Shown: in pieces, positions 19,892 to 27,567 of the stretch
Numbering within the stretch: the first letter of the stretch is position 1
How the letters are laid out: each line of letters starts with the position of its first letter
Assembly: GCF_001426525.1 (NCBI RefSeq)
Contig: NZ_LMEW01000033.1
Location: forward strand, 124,001-188,000
From: Massilia sp. Root133
GTDB taxonomy: Bacteria; Pseudomonadota; Gammaproteobacteria; Burkholderiales; Burkholderiaceae_D
Length of the DNA stretch: 64,000 bases
Reading direction: 5' to 3'
Program-made: the position numbers and the translations under genes
Notes under the pieces: model-generated
Databases searched by the model: none
What the model was told of the DNA's origin: nothing
The model's input: the letters and a program-made list of their open reading frames with translations, nothing else

Positions 19892-20581
19892 TCACGCGCC
19901 CAGCTTTTCCAGCCTATAGCCGTAGCTATATACCGGCACGAGGCGGAAACCGTTCTCCGGACGCAGGCGCAGTTTGTTGCGGACGCGCGAAACGTGCGTG
20001 TCCATCGTACGCGACGGGACGGCCGTTTCGCGCACCCAGATCGATTCATGGATGTACGCACGCGACAGCGGACGGCCCAGGTTGCGGAAAAACAGCAGCG
20101 CCAGGTTGAATTCCTTGTGCGTGACGTCGATCTGCTCGCCGTCCATCATCAGGCGGCCGGGGCGGGTCTCGAACACGTACGGACCGAACTGTAACTGTTC
20201 GGCACCATTCTGCGACGGGTACGCCCGGCGCAGCAGGGCCTGCGTGCGTGCGACCAGCTCGCCGCGGCGCAGCGGCTTGACGAGGTAGTCGTCGGCACCG
20301 GCCGTGACGCCGGCCACGATGTCGTCTTCGGCCGAGCTGCCGGCCAGGAACATCGTCGGGGTATTCGGCGCCAGTTTTTCCTTGGCGCGGCGCAGGAGTT
20401 CCGCCGCCGGGACGTCGGTCACTTGCCAGTCGACGATCAGCAGGTCGGTGCTGTCCTTGCGGAGTTGCCCCAGCAATTCTTTACCACTGTCAAATGCTTG
20501 ACAGCTGTGCCCAGCTCCGTTCAGAACTTGGCAGATGAGTTCTGCCTGGGTCGTGTCGTTGTCCAGTACGGATATTCTCAT
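19892..20581 (-). CDS. OmpR-family response regulator, orphan
   Basis: Two-domain transcription regulator of 229 residues. The receiver domain (1-118) has the acidic pocket D7/D9, the phosphoacceptor Asp51 (LLIVDWQ), a Ser-rich switch position in FLAGSS and the conserved Lys in LVKPLRRGE. A winged-helix DNA-binding domain (about 130-227) contains RTMDTHVSRVRNKLRL and ends YSYGYRLEKLGA. No histidine kinase is adjacent, so its partner is unknown. A perfect palindrome at 20623-20640 lies about 40 bases upstream and may be its own or another operator. Confidence 0.88.
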   Translation of the reverse strand: MRISVLDNDTTQAELICQVLNGAGHSCQAFDSGKELLGQLRKDSTDLLIVDWQVTDVPAAELLRRAKEKLAPNTPTMFLAGSSAEDDIVAGVTAGADDYLVKPLRRGELVARTQALLRRAYPSQNGAEQLQFGPYVFETRPGRLMMDGEQIDVTHKEFNLALLFFRNLGRPLSRAYIHESIWVRETAVPSRTMDTHVSRVRNKLRLRPENGFRLVPVYSYGYRLEKLGA

Positions 20582-20622
20582 GATGTTCAGGCTGTCTCGG
20601 CTGTGGGACTGTAGGACGTCAC

Positions 20623-20640
20623 TGTAGGAACATTCCTACA
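20623..20640. promoter_or_regulatory. palindromic operator candidate upstream of the response regulator
   Basis: Perfect inverted repeat TGTAGGAA-CA-TTCCTACA, 42 bases upstream of the response-regulator start codon. A partial extra half-site, TGTAGGAC, occurs about 11-12 bases to its left. The size and symmetry suit a dimeric regulator, but OmpR-type proteins usually prefer direct repeats, so autoregulation is not proven. Confidence 0.4.
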
Positions 20641-20791
20641 ATGTCACTAAATATATCAGACTTTTAAAACGCAAAGCTACCGATGCCTCAGATAAATTCA
20701 CATTTTCGTTGGGAAATTGCGTCATAGTTGTGTCAGGCCGGAGACAAACTCCCGGTTACACTAACTTCAACATTGTGGTTGAGGAGCTAAC

Positions 20792-21298
20792 ATGTTCAAG
20801 AAGAAGAGTCAGGACGGCGAATTGGCCCTGTTGCCGGTCTCCAGCGAGGACATCGAACGCGTGCGCGAACGCTGCCGCGGCCTCGTGCGCAAGCGCGCGG
20901 CCATTTCGGCGGGCGTATCCGTGATCCCGGTGCCGGGCGTGGACATCGTCGCGGACCTGTCCAGCTTTGCCGTCATGGTGGAAGAGATCAACCGGGCGTT
21001 CGGCCTGTCGCCGGAGCAGATCGACCGGCTGCAGCCGCGCATGCGCATCGCCACTTACCAGGCCGTGGCGGCCATCGGCAGTACGCTCGTGGGCAAGATC
21101 GTGACGAAGGAACTGGTGCTGAAGCTGTTGCAGAAGTCGGGCGCCAAGCTGGCGGCCAAGTCGGCGGCGAAGATCGTGCCGCTGGCGGGGCAGGTCGCGT
21201 CGGCCGCGATCGGCTTTGCGCTATTCAGGCAGATGGGCTACCAGCACATCGACGCCTGCACGCGCGTCGCGCGCGAGGTGGCAGCCGCGCCGGCGTGA
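20792..21298 (+). CDS. DUF697-like small membrane-associated protein
   Basis: A 168-residue protein with no signal peptide and several alanine/valine-rich helices. The segment ISAGVSVIPVPGVDIVADL, followed by an amphipathic helix and a C-terminal KLAAKSAAKIVPLAGQVASA stretch, resembles the DUF697 domains found alone or after small GTPase domains. No GTPase motif is present. It is divergent from the response regulator and convergent with minE. An AGGAG ribosome-binding site precedes the ATG. Function unknown. Confidence 0.7.
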   Translation: MFKKKSQDGELALLPVSSEDIERVRERCRGLVRKRAAISAGVSVIPVPGVDIVADLSSFAVMVEEINRAFGLSPEQIDRLQPRMRIATYQAVAAIGSTLVGKIVTKELVLKLLQKSGAKLAAKSAAKIVPLAGQVASAAIGFALFRQMGYQHIDACTRVAREVAAAPA

Positions 21299-21325
21299 AC
21301 ACCCCGGCGCGGCGGAAAGACGGAA

Positions 21326-21577
21326 TCAGGCGTCCGGCAGGACGACGTTGACGTCGAGCACTTCCAGGTTGCCCTGGCGGTCGAGGGAAATCTTGATGTC
21401 CTCGGCGTTGACCTTGGTGTACTTGGAGATCACTTCGATCAGCTCGCGGTGCAGGGCGGGCAGGAAGTCCGGTCCGCCGCGGCCGCTGCGTTCGCGGGCG
21501 ATGATGATCTGCAGCCTTTCCTTGGCCGCCGTCGCGCTTTTCTGATTCTTGGGAAACAGGAATGAGAGCAGAGGCAT
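21326..21577 (-). CDS. minE: cell division topological specificity factor MinE
   Basis: Small activator of MinD ATPase that drives pole-to-pole oscillation and keeps the Z-ring at midcell. It has 83 residues. The N-terminal membrane-targeting and anti-MinCD region includes KERLQIIIARER, and the C-terminal topological domain includes LIEVISKYTKVNAEDIKISL. It is the last gene of minC-minD-minE, with a single base between it and minD, so it is clearly coupled. Confidence 0.96.
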   Translation of the reverse strand: MPLLSFLFPKNQKSATAAKERLQIIIARERSGRGGPDFLPALHRELIEVISKYTKVNAEDIKISLDRQGNLEVLDVNVVLPDA

Positions 21578-21578
21578 G

Positions 21579-22394
21579 TCACTTCGCTCCGAACAGACGC
21601 TGCAGGAAGCCCGGCTTTTCGTAACTGGTGAAGCGCAGCGGGATCTCTTCGCCCAGGAAGCGGGACACGACGTCCTGGTAGGCCTGGGCCACGTCGGTAT
21701 CCTTGAAGTGGATGGCCGGGTTGCCCTGGTTCGACGCGTGCAGCACGGCTTCCGATTCCGGAATGATGCCGAGCAGGGGGATGCGCAGGATTTCCTGCAC
21801 GTCCTGGTACGACAGCATTTCGTCGTTTTCCACGCGGCGCGGCGAGTAGCGGGTGATCAGCAGGTGTTCCTTGACCGGTTCGCCGCCGCTCTGGGCGCGG
21901 CGCGACTTCGCTTGCAGGATGCCGAGGATGCGGTCGGAATCGCGCACGGACGAGACTTCCGGGTTGGTGACGATCAGCGCCTCGTCGGCGAACGTCAGCG
22001 CCATCAGGGCGCCGTGCTCGATGCCGGCCGGCGAGTCGCAGATGATGAACTCGAAGTCCATCTTGACCAGCTCGTTCAGCACGTTTTCCACGCCTTCTTC
22101 CGACAGCGCGTCCTTGTCGCGCGTCTGCGAAGCCGGCAGGATGAACAGGTTGTCGCAGTGCTTGTCCTTGATCAGGGCCTGGGTCAGGCTCGCTTCGCCG
22201 TTGATGACGTTGATCAGGTCGTACACGACGCGGCGTTCGCAACCCATGATCAGGTCGAGGTTGCGCAGGCCGACGTCGAAATCGATGACGACGGTCTTGT
22301 GGCCGCGCAGTGCGAGGCCGGTCGAGAAGCTTGCGCTCGAGGTGGTCTTGCCCACACCACCTTTACCGGACGTTACAACGATAATTCTTGCCAT
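21579..22394 (-). CDS. minD: septum site-determining protein MinD
   Basis: Membrane-associated ATPase of the ParA/MinD family that recruits MinC to the membrane. It has 271 residues. The deviant Walker A motif is GKGGVGKTTSSA at about residues 10-21, DFDVGLRN is the A' motif, and ICDSPAGIE is Walker B. The C-terminal amphipathic membrane-targeting helix is KPGFLQRLFGAK. It lies 53 bases downstream of minC on the same strand. Confidence 0.97.
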   Translation of the reverse strand: MARIIVVTSGKGGVGKTTSSASFSTGLALRGHKTVVIDFDVGLRNLDLIMGCERRVVYDLINVINGEASLTQALIKDKHCDNLFILPASQTRDKDALSEEGVENVLNELVKMDFEFIICDSPAGIEHGALMALTFADEALIVTNPEVSSVRDSDRILGILQAKSRRAQSGGEPVKEHLLITRYSPRRVENDEMLSYQDVQEILRIPLLGIIPESEAVLHASNQGNPAIHFKDTDVAQAYQDVVSRFLGEEIPLRFTSYEKPGFLQRLFGAK

Positions 22395-22447
22395 GAAAAA
22401 ATTGTGTCCTTTTCAGTATCTGGTCAGTGCTGGTACAGGGGCGCGCC

Positions 22448-23230
22448 TTAATTGCGGGTCGCCGAACCCAGCGATGATATATCGATTCGGTCGCCGACCA
22501 AACGGATTTGTGCCGGCTGGCGTGCGACCTCTGCCGGGAAACCTTCGTCGAACGTCCGGTAAACGCCCGCGATTGACACCAATTCTGGTTGTAACTGCAG
22601 CGCGAAGATGCGCGCGCCCGCATTGCCCGACGCCCCCGCCAGCGCGCGGCCGTGCAGCGGCGCGTACACGTGAATGCTGCCGTCGGCGATGAGCTCGGCG
22701 CCATTGTTCACGACGGCGGTCACGATCAGGTCGGTGCCGCGCGCGTAGATGCGCTGGCCGGCACGGACCGGCGTGTCGACGATCATCGCGTGCACCGGTG
22801 CCGCAGGGGCCGGCGCGGGCGATGGTGCAGGTTCGGCGGTGGGCTCTGCCGTTTCGACCGGTGCCGCGGGCATCTCCCGTTCGCGGCCGGCGCTCGTTTG
22901 CAAGCCGCTGGTGCCGTCGTCCAGGAACAGGTCATGGGCGCGGATCACGTCGTGCAGCGCGGCCGGCGCGCCGCGCACGGCGACGGCGTTCAGGCGGTAC
23001 TTCCTGAGCAGCGCGACCAGCGCCTCCCAATCGATGTGCGCGGCGTCGTCGGCGATGCCGGCGACGTCGATGACGGCAAATTCATCCTCGAAAAAATCCG
23101 ACACACCCCCGGTCATCTGCTTCAGCGCGGCATCGATCGCGATCGGATCGGCCGAATGCAGGATGGTCGAAATGGCCACGACCGTGGAGATCTTGATTTC
23201 GATGGGCAGGGAGCTCGAGCTTTTGGGCAT
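22448..23230 (-). CDS. minC: septum site-determining protein MinC
   Basis: Inhibitor of FtsZ polymerisation, 260 residues. An N-terminal inhibitory domain (about 1-110) is followed by a Pro/Ala-rich linker. The C-terminal beta-helical dimerisation domain (about 150-255) has VRAGQRIYARGTDLIVTAVV and IHVYAPLHGRALAG and binds MinD. It is the first gene of the min operon. The AT-rich gap at 23231-23617 should carry its promoter. Confidence 0.95.
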   Translation of the reverse strand: MPKSSSSLPIEIKISTVVAISTILHSADPIAIDAALKQMTGGVSDFFEDEFAVIDVAGIADDAAHIDWEALVALLRKYRLNAVAVRGAPAALHDVIRAHDLFLDDGTSGLQTSAGREREMPAAPVETAEPTAEPAPSPAPAPAAPVHAMIVDTPVRAGQRIYARGTDLIVTAVVNNGAELIADGSIHVYAPLHGRALAGASGNAGARIFALQLQPELVSIAGVYRTFDEGFPAEVARQPAQIRLVGDRIDISSLGSATRN

Positions 23231-23315
23231 AAATCAATGTGGTTGGCTTAGCCCGTGCATTCTACTGTGAAATTTCACTCAACGGAAAAGGGTTTTGGCT
23301 CGGGTTTGGATGACT

Positions 23316-23397
23316 GGAAACTCCTGTTTCCTGAACAAAAATAATGTCTGATAAAGATGCTCAGCCTTAAGCAAAATCAATAAAAAGGCTGTTTTTT
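23316..23397 (+). ncRNA. candidate small RNA or leader fragment ending in an intrinsic terminator
   Basis: Hairpin 1 is GGAAAC-TCCT-GTTTCC at 23316-23331. A terminator-like hairpin follows: CAGCCTT (23362-23368), a 16-base loop, AAGGCTG (23385-23391), then six T residues (23392-23397). No plus-strand gene lies upstream, because minC runs the other way, so the terminator would end a short transcript starting in the gap or attenuate phaA. No promoter was proven. Confidence 0.35.
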
Positions 23398-23426
23398 CCG
23401 ATGAATAAGCTGATAAGATTGATTTT

Positions 23427-23445
23427 GCTTAAACAAGATTTAAGC
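23427..23445. repeat. inverted repeat GCTTAAA-N5-TTTAAGC
   Basis: Perfect 7-base arms with a 5-base centre. Its left arm overlaps the right arm of the larger 15-base inverted repeat (23367-23381/23418-23432), so the two structures exclude each other. It may be a protein-binding site or an RNA switch element upstream of phaA. Confidence 0.4.
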
Positions 23446-23617
23446 GAGGTCACTAATATTGTTGGCTTTCTGTCCAAGCTTGAGCGGAGATTGCGCTTCC
23501 TCAAGCGCGCGTTGTGCTGGTGTTCGAATTCTTCCAGGCCTGGGCAGAAAAAGGCCGACAGCAGGGCTGTCCACTCATTGAACCCCGGCCGCTGGGGCCG
23601 GGATACCGGAGATTGAT

Positions 23618-24796
23618 ATGGAAGATGTCGTAATCGTGGCCGCAGGCCGTACTGCAATCGGCAAGTTCGGTGGCACGCTCTCAAAAATTCCGGCTGCCGA
23701 GCTAGGCGCCCAGGTCATCAAGCACCTGCTGACGAAGACCGGCATCGACCCGGCCGCGGTCAGCGAAGTCATCATGGGCCAGGTCCTGACGGCCGGCGTC
23801 GGCCAGAACCCGGCGCGCCAGGCGGTCATCAAGAGCGGCCTGCCGGACAAGGTGCCGGCGTTCACCCTGAACATGGTGTGCGGTTCCGGCCTGCGCGCCA
23901 CCCATCTGGCGGCCCAGGCCATCAAGTGCGGCGACGCCTCGATCGTGATCGCCGGCGGCCAGGAAAACATGAGCGCCTCGCCGCACGTGCTGAACGGTTC
24001 GCGCGACGGCTTCCGCATGGGCGATGCCAAGCTGACCGACACGATGATCGTCGACGGCCTGTGGGATGTCTACAACCAGTACCACATGGGCGTGACGGCC
24101 GAGAACGTCGCGCGCAAGTACGACATCTCGCGCCAGGAACAGGACGAATTCGCGCTGCAGTCGCAGCTGAAGGCGGAAGCCGCGCAAAAGGCCGGCAAGT
24201 TCAAGGACGAGATCATCCCGATCGAGATCGCCTCCAAGAAGGGCACCACCGTGTTCGATACCGACGAGTATCCGAAGCACGGCGCCACGCTGGAAGGCCT
24301 GGCTAGCCTGCGTCCGGCCTTCAACAAGGAGGGCAGCGTCACCGCCGGCAACGCCTCCGGCCTGAACGACGGCGCCGCCGCCGTGATCATGATGTCGGCC
24401 TCGAAAGCGAAGGAACTGGGCCTGACCCCGATCGCCCGCATCAAGGCGTATTCGTCGGCCGGCCTGGACCCGGCCATCATGGGCATGGGCCCCGTCGACG
24501 CCGCCCGCCAGGCGCTGGAAAAGGCCGGCTGGAAGCACGAAGAAGTCGACCTGATGGAAATCAACGAAGCGTTCGCCGCCCAGGCCGTCGCCGTCAACAA
24601 GCAGATGGGCTGGGACACGTCGAAGATCAACGTCAACGGCGGTGCGATCGCGCTGGGCCACCCGATCGGCGCCTCGGGCGCGCGCGTGCTGGTGAGCCTG
24701 CTGCACGAAATGGTCCGCCGCGACGCCAAGAAGGGCCTCGCTGCCCTGTGCATCGGCGGCGGCATGGGCGTTGCCCTGGCAGTCGAGCGCGATTAA
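23618..24796 (+). CDS. phaA: acetyl-CoA acetyltransferase (beta-ketothiolase)
   Basis: Condenses two acetyl-CoA to acetoacetyl-CoA for polyhydroxybutyrate synthesis, and runs in reverse in ketone-body and fatty-acid use. It has 392 residues. The acylated Cys88 is in NMVCGSGL, the catalytic His is in GGAIALGHPIGASGAR, and the second catalytic Cys is in ALCIGGGMGVA. It is followed after 78 bases by phaB on the same strand. phaC and phaR are not in the window. Confidence 0.93.
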   Translation: MEDVVIVAAGRTAIGKFGGTLSKIPAAELGAQVIKHLLTKTGIDPAAVSEVIMGQVLTAGVGQNPARQAVIKSGLPDKVPAFTLNMVCGSGLRATHLAAQAIKCGDASIVIAGGQENMSASPHVLNGSRDGFRMGDAKLTDTMIVDGLWDVYNQYHMGVTAENVARKYDISRQEQDEFALQSQLKAEAAQKAGKFKDEIIPIEIASKKGTTVFDTDEYPKHGATLEGLASLRPAFNKEGSVTAGNASGLNDGAAAVIMMSASKAKELGLTPIARIKAYSSAGLDPAIMGMGPVDAARQALEKAGWKHEEVDLMEINEAFAAQAVAVNKQMGWDTSKINVNGGAIALGHPIGASGARVLVSLLHEMVRRDAKKGLAALCIGGGMGVALAVERD

Positions 24797-24801
24797 ACAC
24801 C

Positions 24802-24829
24802 GCACGGCGCCATCGTTGGGGCGCCGTGC
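24802..24829 (+). repeat. intercistronic hairpin between phaA and phaB
   Basis: Perfect 10-base stem GCACGGCGCC/GGCGCCGTGC with an 8-base loop, just after the phaA stop. No T-tract follows, so it is more likely a stabilising or processing hairpin, or a partial terminator adjusting the phaA:phaB ratio, than a full terminator. Confidence 0.55.
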
Positions 24830-24874
24830 CGGTAACCGTAGTTAACAAGTGTGTGCAAAAACTAGGAGAAGACA

Positions 24875-25615
24875 ATGGCTAGAGTGGCATTAGTGACCGG
24901 CGGCATGGGCGGCCTGGGTGAAGCGATCTGCATCAAGCTGGCGGCGCTCGGCTACAAGGTCGTGACGACGTACTCGCCGGGCAGCAAGAAAGCGGAAGGC
25001 TGGCTTGCTGCGATGCGCGAACAGGGCCATGACTTCAAGGCGTACGAATGCGACGTGTCCGATTACGACTCCGCCCAGGCCTGCGTGGCCAAGGTCGTGC
25101 AGGAAGTCGGCGCCGTCGACGTGCTGGTCAACAACGCCGGTATCACGCGCGACATGACTTTCAAGAAGATGGACAAGGTCAACTGGGATGCGGTCATGAA
25201 GACCAACCTGGATTCCGTGTTCAACATGACCAAGCCCGTCGCCGACGGCATGGTCGAGCGCGGCTGGGGCCGCATCATCAACATCTCGTCCGTCAACGGC
25301 CAGAAGGGTGCGTTCGGCCAGACCAACTACTCGGCGGCCAAGGCCGGCATCCACGGCTTCACGAAGGCCCTGGCGCTGGAAGTGGCGCGCAAGGGCGTCA
25401 CCGTGAACACCATCTCGCCGGGCTACATCGGCACCAAGATGGTCACCGACATCCCGGCCGAAGTGCTGGAATCGAAGATCCTGCCGCAGATCCCGATGGG
25501 CCGCCTGGGCAAGCCGGAAGAAGTGGCCGGCCTGGTCGCGTACCTGTCGTCGGACGAAGCCGCCTTCGTCACCGGCGCCAACATCGCCATCAACGGCGGC
25601 CAGCACATGCAGTAA
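24875..25615 (+). CDS. phaB: acetoacetyl-CoA reductase
   Basis: NADPH-dependent short-chain dehydrogenase that makes (R)-3-hydroxybutyryl-CoA, the monomer for polyhydroxybutyrate. It has 246 residues. The cofactor loop is VTGGMGGLGEAI, NNAG appears in LVNNAGITRD, the catalytic Ser is in IINISSVNGQKG and the Tyr/Lys pair is in NYSAAKAG. An AGGAGAAG ribosome-binding site precedes the ATG. It is the second gene of the phaAB unit and is closed by the terminator at 25639-25665. Confidence 0.94.
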   Translation: MARVALVTGGMGGLGEAICIKLAALGYKVVTTYSPGSKKAEGWLAAMREQGHDFKAYECDVSDYDSAQACVAKVVQEVGAVDVLVNNAGITRDMTFKKMDKVNWDAVMKTNLDSVFNMTKPVADGMVERGWGRIINISSVNGQKGAFGQTNYSAAKAGIHGFTKALALEVARKGVTVNTISPGYIGTKMVTDIPAEVLESKILPQIPMGRLGKPEEVAGLVAYLSSDEAAFVTGANIAINGGQHMQ

Positions 25616-25638
25616 GCGGCCGCGCTTGCGACGCATCG

Positions 25639-25665
25639 ACACCGCCTCCGGGCGGTGTTTTTTTT
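25639..25665 (+). terminator. rho-independent terminator after phaB
   Basis: Stem ACACCGCC/GGCGGTGT with a TCCG loop, followed by seven T residues. It lies 24 bases after the phaB stop and just before palindrome copy 3. Confidence 0.88.
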
Positions 25666-25673
25666 CGCGTCTG

Positions 25674-25735
25674 AACACCGGGGTCAGAGCCCGATTTTGG
25701 GCAATTTCCAAAAAACGGGCTCTGACCCCGGTGTT
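25674..25735. repeat. dispersed GGGGTCAGAGCCC palindrome, copy 3
   Basis: Same core as copies 1 and 2, with perfect arms from AACACCGGGGTCAGAGCCCG (25674) to its complement ending at 25735. Unlike the other two it is not fused to a stop codon and lacks the TGATCAAC flank. It follows a complete intrinsic terminator and precedes the DUF2750 gene. Confidence 0.85.
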
Positions 25736-25813
25736 GGCTTGCGCGCCGTGCAGGGGCCAAGGTGTCGTATGCTCGTCCCGACGGCCGCCGCCGGGCGCGC
25801 GTGGGGAAAGTGA

Positions 25814-26200
25814 ATGATCGATGCTGAACAAGTGAAGGCCGTGGTGCGCTTGCCGGCGCCGCAACGCTATGAATATTTCGTCAAGCGGGTGGCCGCGTCG
25901 GGTACCGTGTGGGGCCTGTACCGCAACGGCTGGGCGCTGGCGAAGAAGGACGACGGCACGCTCGTGTTCGCGATGTGGCCGGACGAGGAGTTCGCGCGGC
26001 TGTGCGCGGAATTCGAATGGGATGGCTATGAACCGCAAGCCTTTTCGCTGGACGAGCTATTATCCGAGCTGCTGCCCCAGCTGCAGCAGGACGACCTCCT
26101 GCCCGGCATCTTCCGCACGCCCGGTTCGAAAGGCGTGATGCCGACGCCGGGCCTGCTGCGCGTCGACCTCGAGGACGAGTTGCGAAGGGAAACACCATGA
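25814..26200 (+). CDS. DUF2750-family protein
   Basis: A 128-residue cytosolic protein. The features RYEYFVKRVAASGTVWGL, GWALAKKDDGTLVFAMWPDEEFA and the acidic Leu-rich C-terminus match the DUF2750 family, whose role is unknown. Its stop overlaps the start of the next gene as ATGA (26197-26200), so it is translationally coupled to the amino-acid deaminase and may support it. Confidence 0.75.
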   Translation: MIDAEQVKAVVRLPAPQRYEYFVKRVAASGTVWGLYRNGWALAKKDDGTLVFAMWPDEEFARLCAEFEWDGYEPQAFSLDELLSELLPQLQQDDLLPGIFRTPGSKGVMPTPGLLRVDLEDELRRETP

Positions 26201-27516
26201 ACGCATTGCCGCACGGCGCGCTGGCCTTGTCCAGCCTCGAAGAACAGATGCTGCAGCCCGGCGTGAAGGGCTTGCCGTTGACGGCGCCGCTGCGCCAGGG
26301 CGCGATCGGCGTGCAGGGCTGGAACGTGCTGCATGGCGATACGAGTTTTCCCGTCGCGGTACTGAAAACATCCGCGCTGCGCCACAACCTCGAGTGGATG
26401 CGCGATTTCTGCGACCGCCACGGCGTGCGCATCGCGCCGCACGGGAAGACGACGATGTGCCCGCAGCTGTTCGGCGCCCAGCTCGCGAACGGCGCCTGGG
26501 GCATCACGCTGGCGAACGCCGTGCAGGTGCGGGTGGCGCACCGCTTCGGCGTGCGCCGCGTGCTCGTCGCGAACCAGCTCGTCGCGCGCAGCGACGTGCG
26601 CATGGTGCTGCAGCTGCTGCACGAGGATCCGGGCTTCGAATGCGTCGTGCTGGCCGATTCGCTCGCGGGCGTGGCGCGCCTGGCCGAGGAAGTCGATGCG
26701 CATCCGCTCACGCGTCCTTTATCCGTGCTGGTCGAACTGGGCCTGTCCGGCAAGCGCGCGGGCTGCCGCACGCCGGAGGAAGCGCTGACGGTGGCGCGGG
26801 CCATCGAGCGCGCACCGGGTCTCGTGCTGGCCGGCTTCGAAGGTTATGAAGGCTTGCTGGTATCGGACGACCACGATGCCGACCTGCGCGCCGTGTCCAG
26901 CTTCGTCGCGCGCCTGTGCGCGCTCGTGCGCGAGGCCGACGACGAAGGCCTGTTCGGCACGCGCGAGATCCTCGTGACGGCGGGCGGCTCGTCGTACTTC
27001 GACCTCGTCGCGCGCGGCTTCCAGGAGCTGCACGGCCTGTCGCTGCCGCTCGTGCCCGTGCTGCGCAGCGGCTGCTACCTGACGAGCGACCACGGCATGT
27101 ACCAGCGCCACATCGCCGCGCTCGACGCACGCGAAGGCGTCGAACCGGATGCGGGCCTGCGGCCGGCGCTGGAGATCTGGAGCGTCGTGCAGTCGCGTCC
27201 CGAACCGGGCCTCGCGATCCTCACGATGGGCAAGCGCGACGCGTCGCACGATGCCGGCCTGCCGGTGCCGCTGTGGCACCACCGGCCCGGTCCCGGCGCC
27301 GCGCACGCGCTGCCGGACGGCTGCGAGATCGTCAAGATGAACGACCAGCACGCGTACCTGCGCCTGCCGGAAGGCCCGGTGCGCGAGATGCTCGCGGTGG
27401 GGGGCCTGGTCGGCTGCGGCATCTCGCATCCGTGCACGACGTTCGACCGCTGGCCGCTGCTGCTGGCCGTGGACGACGACTACGCGGTACGCTTCGCGCT
27501 CAACACTTTCTTCTAG
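26197..27516 (+). CDS. PLP-dependent amino acid deaminase (D-serine dehydratase-like fold)
   Basis: Alanine-racemase-type barrel enzyme with a D-serine-dehydratase-like C-terminal domain, 439 residues. The PLP lysine is probably Lys84 in APHGKTTMCPQ. The C-terminal domain has KMNDQHAYLRLP and GCGISHPCTTFDRW, where the His and Cys fit the metal site of this class. The family includes D-threonine aldolases, eukaryotic-type D-serine dehydratases and 'amino acid deaminases', so the exact substrate is open. It is coupled to the DUF2750 gene by a 4-base overlap. Confidence 0.85.
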   Translation: MNALPHGALALSSLEEQMLQPGVKGLPLTAPLRQGAIGVQGWNVLHGDTSFPVAVLKTSALRHNLEWMRDFCDRHGVRIAPHGKTTMCPQLFGAQLANGAWGITLANAVQVRVAHRFGVRRVLVANQLVARSDVRMVLQLLHEDPGFECVVLADSLAGVARLAEEVDAHPLTRPLSVLVELGLSGKRAGCRTPEEALTVARAIERAPGLVLAGFEGYEGLLVSDDHDADLRAVSSFVARLCALVREADDEGLFGTREILVTAGGSSYFDLVARGFQELHGLSLPLVPVLRSGCYLTSDHGMYQRHIAALDAREGVEPDAGLRPALEIWSVVQSRPEPGLAILTMGKRDASHDAGLPVPLWHHRPGPGAAHALPDGCEIVKMNDQHAYLRLPEGPVREMLAVGGLVGCGISHPCTTFDRWPLLLAVDDDYAVRFALNTFF

Positions 27517-27567
27517 AATGGCCGGGCGGTAGGCTACAATCGGTTGTCGTTTTTTCGTTGACCGATC

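Larger units (their letters stand above)
23231..23617. other. AT-rich intergenic region between minC and phaA, no gene
   Basis: This 387-base gap separates divergent minC and phaA and should hold both promoters. Its middle (about 23270-23480) is much richer in A and T than the surroundings. It contains three small hairpins and a 15-base perfect inverted repeat (23367-23381 with 23418-23432). Short open frames on both strands lack ribosome-binding sites and family features, so I do not call them genes. Confidence 0.6.

Noticed and set aside
23367..23684. Small open frames on both strands in the minC-phaA gap
   Set aside because: No ribosome-binding site, low-complexity basic translation, overlap with phaA on one strand, and overlap with terminator-like hairpins.
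23618..25615. A complete pha operon
   Set aside because: Only phaA and phaB are present; no PHA synthase or phaR follows.
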